In this document: positions 35,885 through 44,467 of the stretch, piece after piece
Position numbering within the stretch: position 1 is the stretch's first letter
Layout: every line of letters starts with the position of its first letter
Source: Euzebyella marina
GTDB lineage: Bacteria; Bacteroidota; Bacteroidia; Flavobacteriales; Flavobacteriaceae
Direction: 5' to 3'
DNA length: 64,000 bases
NCBI RefSeq assembly: GCF_014855515.1
Contig: NZ_JACYFK010000002.1
Span: 124,001-188,000, forward strand
Position numbers and translations under genes: made by a program
Notes under the pieces: model-generated
What the model was told of the DNA's origin: nothing
Database searches by the model: none
What the model saw: only the letters and a program-made list of their open reading frames with translations

Positions 35885-35915
35885 AAAAAGGCAAGCTAAA
35901 GCTTGCCTTTTTTTA
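35885..35915. terminator. bidirectional terminator between the DUF1080 gene and ribBA
   Basis: AAAAAGGCAAGC/GCTTGCCTTTTT stem with a TAAA loop (35885-35912). A and T runs on both sides let it stop both the plus-strand DUF1080 transcript and the minus-strand ftsK-ribBA transcript. Confidence 0.88.
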
Positions 35916-35941
35916 TGCTGTTAGGATGGGTGATTAGTTAA

Positions 35942-37084
35942 TTAATAACCTACGTAATCCACTATTTCAAGCCCATAACCTACAATGCCCACTCTCTTCG
36001 TTTGCGGGGAATTCGAAAGTACCTTCAACTTAACAATACCTAAGTCATGAAGTATTTGGGCCCCAATTCCAAAATCTTTTGCATCCATTTCTACTTTTGG
36101 AGCTTTGTAGACACCCTTTTTCTGTAGTTCTTTAAGTTCTGCTAAACGCCCCAGTAAATTTAACGACTCAGGGTTTTGATTGATAAATACAATCGCACCG
36201 CGGCCTTCTTTATCGATAGCCTTAAACATATCTTCTAGCTTACTATCAATGTTATTGGTCAAGGTACCTAAGATATCATTATTGACCATGGTAGAATTAA
36301 TACGGGTCAATACTTCATCCTTTTTGGTCCATGAGCCCTTGGTTAAAGCCAAGTGAACATGCTCATTGGTGGTCTGTTGATAGGCCCGGAGCCTGAAATT
36401 TCCAAATCGGGTAGTTATTTCGAAATCCTCTTTTTTAGATATTAGACTGTCATGCTCCATTCGATAGGCAATCAAGTCTTCAATGGATACTATTTTGAGG
36501 TCGAACTTCTTGGCCACTTCGAACAATTGTGGCAATCTGGCCATGCTACCGTCATCGTTCATAATCTCAACAATGATTCCAGCGGGTTGTAGACCTGCCA
36601 AACGGGCAAAATCGATGGCAGCTTCTGTATGGCCTGTTCTTCTGAGTACACCACCTTCTTTGGCAATCAACGGAAAAATGTGTCCCGGACGGGCCAAATC
36701 ATGCGGTTTTGTTTCTGGGTCGACCAAAGCGCAAACGGTTTTTGAACGATCGGAAGCTGAAATTCCTGTTGTAACCCCTTTTCCCCTTAAATCAACGGAA
36801 ACGGTAAAAGCGGTTTCCATAGGGTCGGTATTGTTGGTCACCATTTTGTGGAGACCTAAATCTTTACATCGGCCTTCGGTCAAAGGGGCACAGATCAGTC
36901 CTTTACCGTGGGTAGCCATAAAATTGACCGTTTCAGGAGTGGCCAACTCTGCGGCAGCCAAGAAATCTCCTTCATTTTCGCGATTTTCGTCATCTACCAC
37001 GATGATGACCTTTCCGTTACGAATATCTTCTATGGCCTCTTCTATGGTATTCAATTTCGTCTTCTTTTCAGTATCGGTAATCAT
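35942..37084 (-). CDS. ribB: 3,4-dihydroxy-2-butanone 4-phosphate synthase with degenerate GTP cyclohydrolase II domain
   Basis: A 380-residue riboflavin biosynthesis protein. Residues about 10-205 are a complete RibB domain: VIVVDDENRENEGDFLAAAE, SVDLRGKGVTTGISASDRS, PGHIFPLIAKEGGVLRRTGH and EAAIDFARLAGLQPAGIIVE. Residues about 215-380 align with GTP cyclohydrolase II, but the zinc-binding cysteines of the family (normally in a CLTGDVFGSLRCDCG-like block) are absent; the region reads RINSTMVNNDILGTLTNN. So the cyclohydrolase half is probably inactive. It overlaps the lptF/G-like gene by 4 bp and is last in the ftsK-lolA-lptF/G transcript. No FMN riboswitch is seen. Confidence 0.9.
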   Translation of the reverse strand: MITDTEKKTKLNTIEEAIEDIRNGKVIIVVDDENRENEGDFLAAAELATPETVNFMATHGKGLICAPLTEGRCKDLGLHKMVTNNTDPMETAFTVSVDLRGKGVTTGISASDRSKTVCALVDPETKPHDLARPGHIFPLIAKEGGVLRRTGHTEAAIDFARLAGLQPAGIIVEIMNDDGSMARLPQLFEVAKKFDLKIVSIEDLIAYRMEHDSLISKKEDFEITTRFGNFRLRAYQQTTNEHVHLALTKGSWTKKDEVLTRINSTMVNNDILGTLTNNIDSKLEDMFKAIDKEGRGAIVFINQNPESLNLLGRLAELKELQKKGVYKAPKVEMDAKDFGIGAQILHDLGIVKLKVLSNSPQTKRVGIVGYGLEIVDYVGY

Positions 37085-38628
37085 TCCTCTGCTGGTTTAG
37101 CCTTCTTAACAAAAATTCTTTTAATTCTGTCAATTCCGTTTCCAAAACTCATCATGCCCCGATCGGCAGTAGCTCTCTGTGTTAAATAGATGCCCAAAGG
37201 TAACATTATCATTGAAGATAACCATGCGCCCAAAATAGGGTGAATGTTGCCTTTGTAAGAGTAATTCTCGGCAAAAACGCCCAAGAAATAATAGACCAGG
37301 AATAAGAGAATGGCCACCACCATGGGCAGACCTATGCCTCCTTTTCTGATAATTGCACCCAAGGGTGCGCCCACAAAAAACAGAATAATACAAGAAAGCG
37401 CTAATGCGTATTTATCATGTAAAGAAAAAATATGCCTGCGGTGTATTTCATAGCGCTTGTCTAGCTCCATTTTTTTGCCATCTATTGATGTCATGATGTT
37501 GGATACGGAGTTCTTCGCCGCATTAATAATTTGTCCTTTTTGGTAATCTTTGAATAGTTCAATAATGTCTCCGGTAAAAAATTCTGTTTCCGAAGAGGTG
37601 GCTAAAGCATTGGTTGAATCTTTTGATATGAGGGCACTATCTTTCTCAATTGGAGATTCTTGAAGAGCAATGGAATCTTTGATTCGTTCCTTGCCTTTTT
37701 TGGCCGTTGTAGTATCGATTTTTATAATAGGAGTAAACGCACCCATTCTATTGACGATATTCTTTGAGAAGGCCGTTACAATTCTTCGGTTATCGTCTTC
37801 CAAAGAATCCATATCTTTCAATAAGCGGGAAACATTCTTCATTTTTTCCCTGTTAGAAACATTTTCTTCTTCAAGATCTTGCTCCATTTCAGGAATCTCT
37901 ATGTTCATTCGATAAATCTCATAATTTGATTTAGCGAAAGGATACTTTCTCTTGTTGTCGTCACTATTATTCTCAACATCCCGGTAGTAATGGCCGTCTC
38001 TTAAGACCAATTGTATCAATTCAGACTCTTCACTACTGATTAGTTCACCGGTCTTAGCTTTGATGACCGTGGTGTTTACATTGGTTTCTGATTTTTGATG
38101 TATGATGACATTCCTTAAAAAGCGATCCTTTTCACCGTACTTGTCATCGACCTTGATACTCATGCCTTCAAAGTCACTAAAAACACCCTTTTCAATGGCT
38201 GCGGCCGGTTTTACCTTGGCAATATTTCGCCGCATGTTATAAATCTTCTGTTCTGAAGCGGGTATGACGTTGTTGGCAAAATAAAAAGTGACACCACCCA
38301 ACAGTACCATAAAGACGATTAAGCTTAACATGGCCCGTTGTAGCGATATGCCAGAAGCCTTCATGGCGGCGAACTCGTAATTTTCGGCAAAAGTACCAAA
38401 TGTGAGAATAGAGGCCAGAAGAACGGTGAGGGGTAGAACCTTTTCCGTTAGGCTAGGCATCATATAGAAAAAGAACTTTCCTATAATCATGATATCCAGT
38501 CCTTTACCTGCAAAATCGTCAATAAAAAGCCAGATCGTCTGAAAGATGAAAATAAACATCAGTATGACGAACGAACTGAGAAAATTATAAAGAAATCGCG
38601 ATAGAATATATCGGTCTAGAATTTTCAA
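37081..38628 (-). CDS. LptF/LptG-family permease (lipopolysaccharide export)
   Basis: A 515-residue YjgP/YjgQ-type membrane protein: MKILDRYILSRFLYNFLSSF opening, six membrane helices in two groups of three, and a large periplasmic region between them (about 130-385) that is longer and more charged than in Proteobacteria. It would belong to the LptBFG transporter moving LPS from the inner membrane. The start codon is TTG at 38628, supported by the conserved MKILDRYI start of the family. It follows lolA by 10 bp. Confidence 0.88.
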   Translation of the reverse strand: MKILDRYILSRFLYNFLSSFVILMFIFIFQTIWLFIDDFAGKGLDIMIIGKFFFYMMPSLTEKVLPLTVLLASILTFGTFAENYEFAAMKASGISLQRAMLSLIVFMVLLGGVTFYFANNVIPASEQKIYNMRRNIAKVKPAAAIEKGVFSDFEGMSIKVDDKYGEKDRFLRNVIIHQKSETNVNTTVIKAKTGELISSEESELIQLVLRDGHYYRDVENNSDDNKRKYPFAKSNYEIYRMNIEIPEMEQDLEEENVSNREKMKNVSRLLKDMDSLEDDNRRIVTAFSKNIVNRMGAFTPIIKIDTTTAKKGKERIKDSIALQESPIEKDSALISKDSTNALATSSETEFFTGDIIELFKDYQKGQIINAAKNSVSNIMTSIDGKKMELDKRYEIHRRHIFSLHDKYALALSCIILFFVGAPLGAIIRKGGIGLPMVVAILLFLVYYFLGVFAENYSYKGNIHPILGAWLSSMIMLPLGIYLTQRATADRGMMSFGNGIDRIKRIFVKKAKPAEE

Positions 38629-38638
38629 TGCTGCGGAC

Positions 38639-39289
38639 TTAGTTTTTTATAATGTAGTAGCCGTCGCTTTTATATTTGGCCTCGTCAAAAGTAAACAAGG
38701 TTTTTGACAATGTTTGGTCCGTTTTGAAAGTATTAACTGTGATGGTTGTAGTCGTGCCGTTTTTTCCGGTTTCGATAACCTTATAAATATGTTTTGTTTC
38801 GGCATCAATACCCAATAAAATATTCTTTATCTCTGAGTTGGTATCTATTGGGGTCAATTTGACGAATAGGATTTTTCTACCGTTTACATTTTGCAATATA
38901 TCCATCTCATAATTGTGGCCCTCACGATAGAAAGTAAGCATTTTTGCCGGTGTTAGGGCATTCTCATCATTTGATTTGTCTTCGATAGTAACCTCTTCGT
39001 TTTCAGGTACAATAGTGTAAACTTTTGAGCCATCGTATAATTGGGTCGCCCCGAAGAAGTTACCTAGGTATTTATCGCCTTGTAAGGTTACATCGCCGCG
39101 AGTTTCTTGATTGATGCCAGCTTCAGAATTATTGAGAACATATTTGAAATCTACGTGTATGTTGTCATAGCTTTTGACCTTATTATATACATCTTCCAGG
39201 AGTGCTTTGGCCTCTTCCGAATTCTGGGCAGAAATGGTAAGCGAATTAAAGCTTAACAATAGGGTCAATGCGAGTATTAGTTTCTTCAT
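38639..39289 (-). CDS. lolA: outer membrane lipoprotein carrier protein LolA
   Basis: A 216-residue periplasmic protein with a signal peptide (MKKLILALTLLLSFNSLTIS) and the LolA half-barrel fold: YNKVKSYDNIHVDFKYVLNN, TRGDVTLQGDKYLGNF and LYDGSKVYTIVPENEEVTI. It carries lipoproteins from LolCDE to the outer membrane. It sits between ftsK and the LptF/G-like gene, a common Flavobacteria order joining envelope functions. Confidence 0.9.
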   Translation of the reverse strand: MKKLILALTLLLSFNSLTISAQNSEEAKALLEDVYNKVKSYDNIHVDFKYVLNNSEAGINQETRGDVTLQGDKYLGNFFGATQLYDGSKVYTIVPENEEVTIEDKSNDENALTPAKMLTFYREGHNYEMDILQNVNGRKILFVKLTPIDTNSEIKNILLGIDAETKHIYKVIETGKNGTTTTITVNTFKTDQTLSKTLFTFDEAKYKSDGYYIIKN

Positions 39290-39309
39290 TTTCTTATTTT
39301 GTTTCTATT

Positions 39310-41694
39310 TTAATTTCCTTCATTGCTTAATAAATGGTCAAGAGCCACCAAATCTTGTACCAGCACTTGGCGTGCCTTACTTCCTTCAAAGGGACCCACA
39401 ATACCAGCGGCTTCTAGTTGGTCGATAATACGACCCGCCCTGTTGTAACCAAGTTTTAATTTTCTTTGGATGAGCGATGCAGAGCCTTGTTGGGCGGTGA
39501 CGATCACCTCGGCCGCCTCGCGGAACATTGCATCCCTATCCGCTATTTCATAATCAATACTTGTGCCAGACTCCTCACCGGAATATTCGGGAAGCTCATG
39601 CGCATTGGGGTAGGCCCTTTGAGAACCGATGTATTCGGTAATCTTATCGACTTCTGGCGTATCGACAAACGCACATTGTATACGTGTAACATCGTTACCT
39701 TGGGTGTATAGCATATCACCACGCCCAATCAGCTGATCGGCACCTTGAGTGTCTAAAATAGTGCGGGAGTCGATTTTCGAAGTTACCCTAAAAGCTATTC
39801 GGGCCGGGAAGTTGGCTTTAATGATACCTGTAATAACGTTCACCGAAGGTCGCTGTGTAGCAATAATCAAGTGAATACCAATGGCTCGGGCCAATTGTGC
39901 CAATCGGGCGATAGGGGTCTCTACCTCTTTACCTGCGGTCATGATCAAGTCAGCAAACTCATCGATTACCAGAACGATATAAGGTAGGTATTTGTGGCCG
40001 TCGTTCGGATTCAGTTTTCGGGCCTTAAATTTGGCGTTGTACTCCTTAAGATTCCGTACCATGGCCGTTTTTAAGAGCTCATAGCGGTTATCCATCTCGA
40101 TACATAGCGAGTTCAAAGTATTGATTACTTTGGCATTGTCGGTAATAATTGCCTCTTCGCTGTCAGGCAATTTCGCCAAAAAGTGTCGCTCTATTTTATT
40201 ATAAATTGAAAGTTCTACCTTTTTGGGGTCAACCAAAATGAACTTTACTTCTGCCGGATGCTTTTTATATAATAATGAGGTAAGAACCGCATTCAAACCG
40301 ACCGATTTACCCTGACCAGTGGCACCGGCCATTAAAAGGTGGGGCATTTTGGCCAAATCGACTACAAAGGTTTCATTACTGATTGTTTTACCGAACGCAA
40401 TCGGTAGCTGCATTTCGGCCTTTTGAAATTTACTGGAGGCTATGACCGAACGCATCGAGACGATAGAGGCATTTTTATTGGGCACCTCTATACCGATGGT
40501 ACCCTTGCCGGGAATCGGGGCTATGATACGAATACCCAATGCCGCCAGTGAAAGCGCGATATCGTCTTCCAAATTTTTAATCTTGGATATTCGAATACCG
40601 GCCTCCGGAACAATTTCGTACAAGGTTACCGTAGGGCCGATGGTCGCCTTTATCTGAGAAATGCCAATTTTGTAGTTCTTGAGGGTTTCGACAATCTTGT
40701 TCTTGTTTTCCTCTAACTCCTCTTGATTGATAGTGATTCCGCCCGTACTGCCGTGCTGATCAAGCAATTCAATAGTAGGGAATTTATAATTGCCCAATTC
40801 GAGGGTAGGGTCGAACTCGCCAAAATCTTGCACCAATTTGTCGGCAATGTTGTCGGTCTCTTCTTTTTCCTCTACAATTTTTTCTACCTCCATGTTCAGG
40901 TTTTCCGATTCCTCTTCTTCAACAGGAACGTTGACCTGAAAATCGTCCTTTGGATTATCTTCTTTCTCTAGATGCGGAATATCTTTCTTGTGGGTATAAG
41001 TATCAATTACCACGGGTTTTTCCTCCACAGGTTCGGTTATTGGAGTATCCCTTTCGTCATTGATACTTTCTTTGACCGTCTTTGTTGATTTAGAGTCCTT
41101 AATGGTCTTTTCTCCTTTAGCAAAAGCTTTTGCCATGCTATCCGGCGAAAATTTAAAGAACCTCACCAAAATAAATACCAGACCGAAGATTAGAATAAGA
41201 ACGACCCCGATGGTTCCGGTATAATCCTTTAAAAAATCATTCATTTCATAGCCAACCAGACCACCAAGAAGGGGATGCGTTTCTGCTACAAAACCAAATG
41301 CGACTGAAATCCATATCATAAAAATGAGACCCCAGATCCATTTCTTCAACAACCCTTTTTTATCCAGGTTCAAGAAGAGGTATAGGCCTGTAATACAAAG
41401 GAGGACCGTAAAAATAAGCGAAGCCAACCCAAACCCCTTATACACAAAAAAATGGCTAACAGAGGCCCCGAACTTATTTAGAAGATTTTTTGCTTGTTCA
41501 TTTCGGTCGGCGAACTCGCTCAAGAGGCTTTGATCGTCTTGCCAGGTAAAATAAAAGGATACAAATGAGAAAAATAACGCCATACTAAACAGAATCAATA
41601 AACTGCCCAGTATAATGGTATTCTGTTTAGATGGGCGAAGGCTCATCTTTTTCGTTGTGGTCTTTTTTTTGGTTGTTGTTTTCTTTCTCGCCAT
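39310..41694 (-). CDS. ftsK: DNA translocase FtsK
   Basis: A 794-residue divisome DNA pump. Four N-terminal membrane helices are followed by an acidic linker (about 200-300), the alpha/beta motor with Walker A GATGQGKSV and Walker B YIVLVIDEFADLI, and a C-terminal gamma winged helix (QGSASLIQRKLKLGYNRAGR) that reads chromosome-orienting sequences. The lysine/threonine-rich N-terminus (MARKKTTTKKKTTTKK) is typical of Bacteroidetes. It is the first gene of a minus-strand transcript continuing to lolA, lptF/G and ribBA. Confidence 0.96.
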   Translation of the reverse strand: MARKKTTTKKKTTTKKMSLRPSKQNTIILGSLLILFSMALFFSFVSFYFTWQDDQSLLSEFADRNEQAKNLLNKFGASVSHFFVYKGFGLASLIFTVLLCITGLYLFLNLDKKGLLKKWIWGLIFMIWISVAFGFVAETHPLLGGLVGYEMNDFLKDYTGTIGVVLILIFGLVFILVRFFKFSPDSMAKAFAKGEKTIKDSKSTKTVKESINDERDTPITEPVEEKPVVIDTYTHKKDIPHLEKEDNPKDDFQVNVPVEEEESENLNMEVEKIVEEKEETDNIADKLVQDFGEFDPTLELGNYKFPTIELLDQHGSTGGITINQEELEENKNKIVETLKNYKIGISQIKATIGPTVTLYEIVPEAGIRISKIKNLEDDIALSLAALGIRIIAPIPGKGTIGIEVPNKNASIVSMRSVIASSKFQKAEMQLPIAFGKTISNETFVVDLAKMPHLLMAGATGQGKSVGLNAVLTSLLYKKHPAEVKFILVDPKKVELSIYNKIERHFLAKLPDSEEAIITDNAKVINTLNSLCIEMDNRYELLKTAMVRNLKEYNAKFKARKLNPNDGHKYLPYIVLVIDEFADLIMTAGKEVETPIARLAQLARAIGIHLIIATQRPSVNVITGIIKANFPARIAFRVTSKIDSRTILDTQGADQLIGRGDMLYTQGNDVTRIQCAFVDTPEVDKITEYIGSQRAYPNAHELPEYSGEESGTSIDYEIADRDAMFREAAEVIVTAQQGSASLIQRKLKLGYNRAGRIIDQLEAAGIVGPFEGSKARQVLVQDLVALDHLLSNEGN

Positions 41695-41713
41695 TACATT
41701 TTTCCACTGTGTG

Positions 41714-41721
41714 CAAAAGTA
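41714..41721 (-). promoter_or_regulatory. -7 promoter element of the ftsK operon
   Basis: On the minus strand TACTTTTG, a perfect TAnnTTTG, with an expected start near 41709 and a 15-nt leader before the ftsK ATG. Confidence 0.6.
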
Positions 41722-41943
41722 CGTATTACGCGCATTTCGGCACGAAGTTTACCTAAAGTCTTTTTTGTTTGTTGAAAAGTCGCCCTTAAAGGGCTTATTT
41801 GCTGGGGATTGTACCTACTTTTAGAAGGCATGATAGTGTTCTATTTAATAGGTGTCTTTTCAAATAGAAACACATAAAAAAGACAATTATTGTCTCGTTT
41901 GCGGAAGGACGTGGTTATCGTTACAATTATTGGGGGCGGTACA

Positions 41944-42309
41944 TTAAAATACTTTTGGTAGGTAAATGATGAGCCCTACAATAATGGCCCCTATAGAAAC
42001 CAACATCACGGCACCGGCGGAAACATCTTTTATAAAACCTATGCGTTCATCAAAATCTGGATGGATGAAATCGCAAATCTTCTCAATAGCTGTATTGGCA
42101 CCTTCAATGCCGACTACCAGAGATATTGCCAAAACCTGTAAAATCCACTCGGTATTCGAAATCTGATAATAGAAGCCGGCAATCGTTACCAAAACGGCAA
42201 GTGCTACCTGAATTTTGATGCTGGCTTCCGTTCGAATCAGAAGAAGGGCTCCACGTAATGCGAAGCCCACACTTTTGATTCTATTTTCTACGAAAGTTTC
42301 TTTACGCAT
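41944..42309 (-). CDS. diacylglycerol kinase-family membrane protein
   Basis: A 121-residue DgkA-like protein with three membrane helices. Signature EGANTAIEKICDFIHPDFDE holds the catalytic Glu and the family's ENxAIE-like motif (EGANTAIE), and FALRGALLLIRTEASIKIQV is the first amphipathic helix. It phosphorylates diacylglycerol or undecaprenol. Its start overlaps the tpx stop by 8 bp. Confidence 0.92.
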   Translation of the reverse strand: MRKETFVENRIKSVGFALRGALLLIRTEASIKIQVALAVLVTIAGFYYQISNTEWILQVLAISLVVGIEGANTAIEKICDFIHPDFDERIGFIKDVSAGAVMLVSIGAIIVGLIIYLPKVF

Positions 42310-42808
42310 CTGCCAATGCCTCTAAAGCAGCTTTATAATTAGGTTCATCGACCGTTTCAGAAACTTGTTCGGAATAAATGACTTTTCCGTTTTCATCAAT
42401 AACCACTACTGAGCGAGATAGAAGAGATTGTAGGGGGCCATCTGTAAAGGTCAGCTGATAGGCATCACCAAAACTCCCGTCTCTAAAATCGGATAGCATT
42501 TCAACATTATCTATTCCTTCGGCACCACAAAAACGTGCTTGCGCGAAAGGAAGGTCTTTTGAAATACAAAGCACTATCGTGTCGTCTAACTCGGCCGCTT
42601 CTTCATTGAACTGTCTGACAGACTGTGCGCAAGTTCCGGTATCAACACTAGGAAAAATGTTCAAAACCACTTTCTTGCCAGAATAGTCTGAAAGTGAAGC
42701 GCTTGACAGGTCACTTTTAATTAATGTGAATGCAGGAGCTTGGCTTCCATTGCTTGGAAGGCTTCCTTTTGTATGTATTTCATTTCCTTTTAAGGTAACT
42801 GTAGCCAT
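42302..42808 (-). CDS. tpx: thiol peroxidase
   Basis: A 168-residue 2-Cys peroxiredoxin of the Tpx class. The peroxidatic cysteine is in SVDTGTCAQSVRQF and the resolving cysteine in FAQARFCGAEG, with the family start TLKGNEIHTKGSLP. It reduces peroxides using thioredoxin, consistent with a thioredoxin-like gene nearby. It is upstream of and overlaps the diacylglycerol kinase gene. Confidence 0.95.
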   Translation of the reverse strand: MATVTLKGNEIHTKGSLPSNGSQAPAFTLIKSDLSSASLSDYSGKKVVLNIFPSVDTGTCAQSVRQFNEEAAELDDTIVLCISKDLPFAQARFCGAEGIDNVEMLSDFRDGSFGDAYQLTFTDGPLQSLLSRSVVVIDENGKVIYSEQVSETVDEPNYKAALEALADA

Positions 42809-42885
42809 TTTTATTTCTTTATAAGATTGGATGTGAAATTAAAAAAATAAAAGTTGAATTACCTTAAACAAAGGTTATAAAAAAG

Positions 42886-42928
42886 AAAAGGTCGGTTACT
42901 TCAAAAGAAATAACCGACCGTAGTTTTT
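42886..42928 (-). terminator. terminator after the thioredoxin/small-protein genes
   Basis: GGTCGGTTA at 42890-42898 pairs with TAACCGACC at 42911-42919; on the minus strand it is followed by TTTTCTTTTTT. It ends the transcript of the peroxiredoxin-thioredoxin-small protein genes, and separates it from tpx. Confidence 0.85.
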
Positions 42929-42946
42929 TATACAGATGTCAATCCG

Positions 42947-43204
42947 TTATTTATCTATTGAACCCATGACACGCTGCATGAATTCGTTGAGTGCCTCTTT
43001 TTGAGGCTTACCATCTTTGATCGATTTGTGTACTTCGATTGCTCCGTACATATTGGAAATCAATTCACCTATGGTATCAAGCTCTTCATCTTTTAGCGAG
43101 GGTACCTCAGTCAATGCTTCAAGAGTTTCTATGGTCTCGATAACATAGTCCTCGTCATTCTCTTGAATAAAGTTGGTCAAATGCTTAATTACTGGCAACT
43201 TCAT
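42947..43204 (-). CDS. small acidic protein overlapping the thioredoxin-like gene
   Basis: An 85-residue, all-helical acidic protein (MKLPVIKHLTNFIQENDEDY) without signal peptide or membrane helix. I recall this family as one found beside thioredoxin in Flavobacteria (listed as DUF6952, unverified). Its start lies 20 bp inside the 3' end of the thioredoxin-like gene in another frame, implying coupled translation. A helper or regulator of the thioredoxin or peroxiredoxin is an inference from this arrangement only. Confidence 0.8.
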   Translation of the reverse strand: MKLPVIKHLTNFIQENDEDYVIETIETLEALTEVPSLKDEELDTIGELISNMYGAIEVHKSIKDGKPQKEALNEFMQRVMGSIDK

Positions 43205-43499
43205 TGATCAATTCTTTTAAGACGTCGTATTTATTGGTCTGTACTTGATTCTTGAATTCTCCATTCGCAAAGGCCGCAAAAGTCGGTAGGTTATCGACTG
43301 TCGCCAACTTTCTGCTTTCAGGAAACTTTTCGGCATCTGCGATTACAAAAGTGATGTCTTCATGTGTCGCTGCCTCTTTTTTGAATTTGGGCTTCATAAT
43401 TCTACAATTGCCGCACCAGCCAGCGGAATATTGTACGACCACATTCTTCTTATCCGCAATTATTTCTTGTAGATTATCTTTATCTAATTCTAGTACCAT
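43185..43499 (-). CDS. thioredoxin-like protein
   Basis: A 104-residue thioredoxin fold with active site WCGNC in VVQYSAGWCGNCRIMKPKF; the cis-proline region is VDNLPTFAAF. The CGNC motif differs from the usual CGPC, which usually alters redox potential. It lies downstream of the peroxiredoxin gene on the same strand and overlaps the next gene by 20 bp. It probably reduces a peroxiredoxin. Confidence 0.9.
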   Translation of the reverse strand: MVLELDKDNLQEIIADKKNVVVQYSAGWCGNCRIMKPKFKKEAATHEDITFVIADAEKFPESRKLATVDNLPTFAAFANGEFKNQVQTNKYDVLKELINEVASN

Positions 43500-43526
43500 T
43501 ATTTTTTCGGTTTTAGTGATTGAATT

Positions 43527-43550
43527 GCGCCCCGCCGGCAGACGGGGCGC
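43527..43550. other. GC-rich hairpin between the peroxiredoxin and thioredoxin-like genes
   Basis: GCGCCCCG/CGGGGCGC perfect 8-bp stem with an 8-nt loop, far more GC-rich than its surroundings. No T run follows directly on either strand, so it is more likely an attenuating or processing element letting the upstream peroxiredoxin be made in excess. Confidence 0.5.
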
Positions 43551-43577
43551 AGAAACTACATTATAACAGAATAAATC

Positions 43578-44222
43578 TTAGTTGGCGTGTGCAGCAAGGT
43601 AACTGGCAACACCATTTCTATCGGCTTTCATTGCTTCTTTACCTTCTTCCCAGTTGGCTGGGCAAACCTCACCTTTTTCTTGAACGTGAGTGTAAGCATC
43701 GATTAAACGAAGGTATTCGTTTACGTTTCTTCCTAAAGGCATGTGATTGATTCCTTCATGAAAAACAGTACCCTCTTCATCGATCAAGTAAGTTGCGCGA
43801 TATGTTACATTGTCTCCTTCTACGGTTACAACCCCTGTGGCCTCATCATATTCTTCATTTGTAATATCAAGAATACCTAAAGTAGAGGCGAGGTTACGGT
43901 TGCTATCGGCAATCAAAGGGTACGTAACGCCTTCGATTCCGCCGTTGTCTTTTTCAGTGTTCAACCATGCGAAATGAACCTCTGCAGTATCACAAGAAGC
44001 ACCGATGACGATTGTATTTCTTTTTTCAAACTCGCCAAGAGCTGCTTGAAAAGCATGTAATTCTGTTGGGCACACAAAAGTGAAATCTTTTGGGTACCAG
44101 AACAGTACTACTTTTTTATTGTTTTTTTGAGCTTCTTCCAAAACGTTGATTTTGAAAGTATCGCCCAAATCGTTCATTGCGTTTACAGATAGATTAGGGA
44201 ATTTTTTTCCTACTAAAGCCAT
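43578..44222 (-). CDS. 2-Cys peroxiredoxin (AhpC/TSA family)
   Basis: A 214-residue peroxiredoxin. The peroxidatic cysteine is in FTFVCPTELHAFQ and the resolving cysteine in GEVCPANWEEG near the C-terminus, the pattern of typical 2-Cys AhpC-type enzymes. It removes hydrogen peroxide and organic peroxides in the cytoplasm. A -7 element lies upstream; the thioredoxin-like gene follows after a hairpin. Confidence 0.95.
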   Translation of the reverse strand: MALVGKKFPNLSVNAMNDLGDTFKINVLEEAQKNNKKVVLFWYPKDFTFVCPTELHAFQAALGEFEKRNTIVIGASCDTAEVHFAWLNTEKDNGGIEGVTYPLIADSNRNLASTLGILDITNEEYDEATGVVTVEGDNVTYRATYLIDEEGTVFHEGINHMPLGRNVNEYLRLIDAYTHVQEKGEVCPANWEEGKEAMKADRNGVASYLAAHAN

Positions 44223-44256
44223 AATTAATTGTGTGTTTTGTGATTTCTATTTTCCC

Positions 44257-44264
44257 CAAAATTA
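44257..44264 (-). promoter_or_regulatory. -7 promoter element of the peroxiredoxin gene
   Basis: TAATTTTG on the minus strand, perfect TAnnTTTG; start near 44252, leader about 30 nt. The rest of the 245-bp gap to nhaC shows nothing further. Confidence 0.55.
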
Positions 44265-44467
44265 CATTCTATTGAACGATGTCAAAGCCCTTTGAACATT
44301 AATAAATCTTATTGATAGATAGTATTTATGAATGCCTATGCGCTTTTGTTCTGAATGTTGAGAAGGCCTTAATTTGAGGGGTGCTAAATTGGCATTATCC
44401 CAATTATGTCAGTTCAAAATATTGAATCTGATAAAAGTGATTTTTTAATAAAATCGAGAAATTTTTT

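Noticed and set aside
35942-37084. FMN riboswitch for riboflavin synthesis
   Set aside because: ribBA is the last gene of the ftsK transcript, its start overlaps the upstream gene, and no conserved RFN-like structure is seen.
36483-37100. 205-codon plus-strand frame
   Set aside because: Antisense shadow of ribBA; low-complexity Ser/Pro-rich translation and no family.
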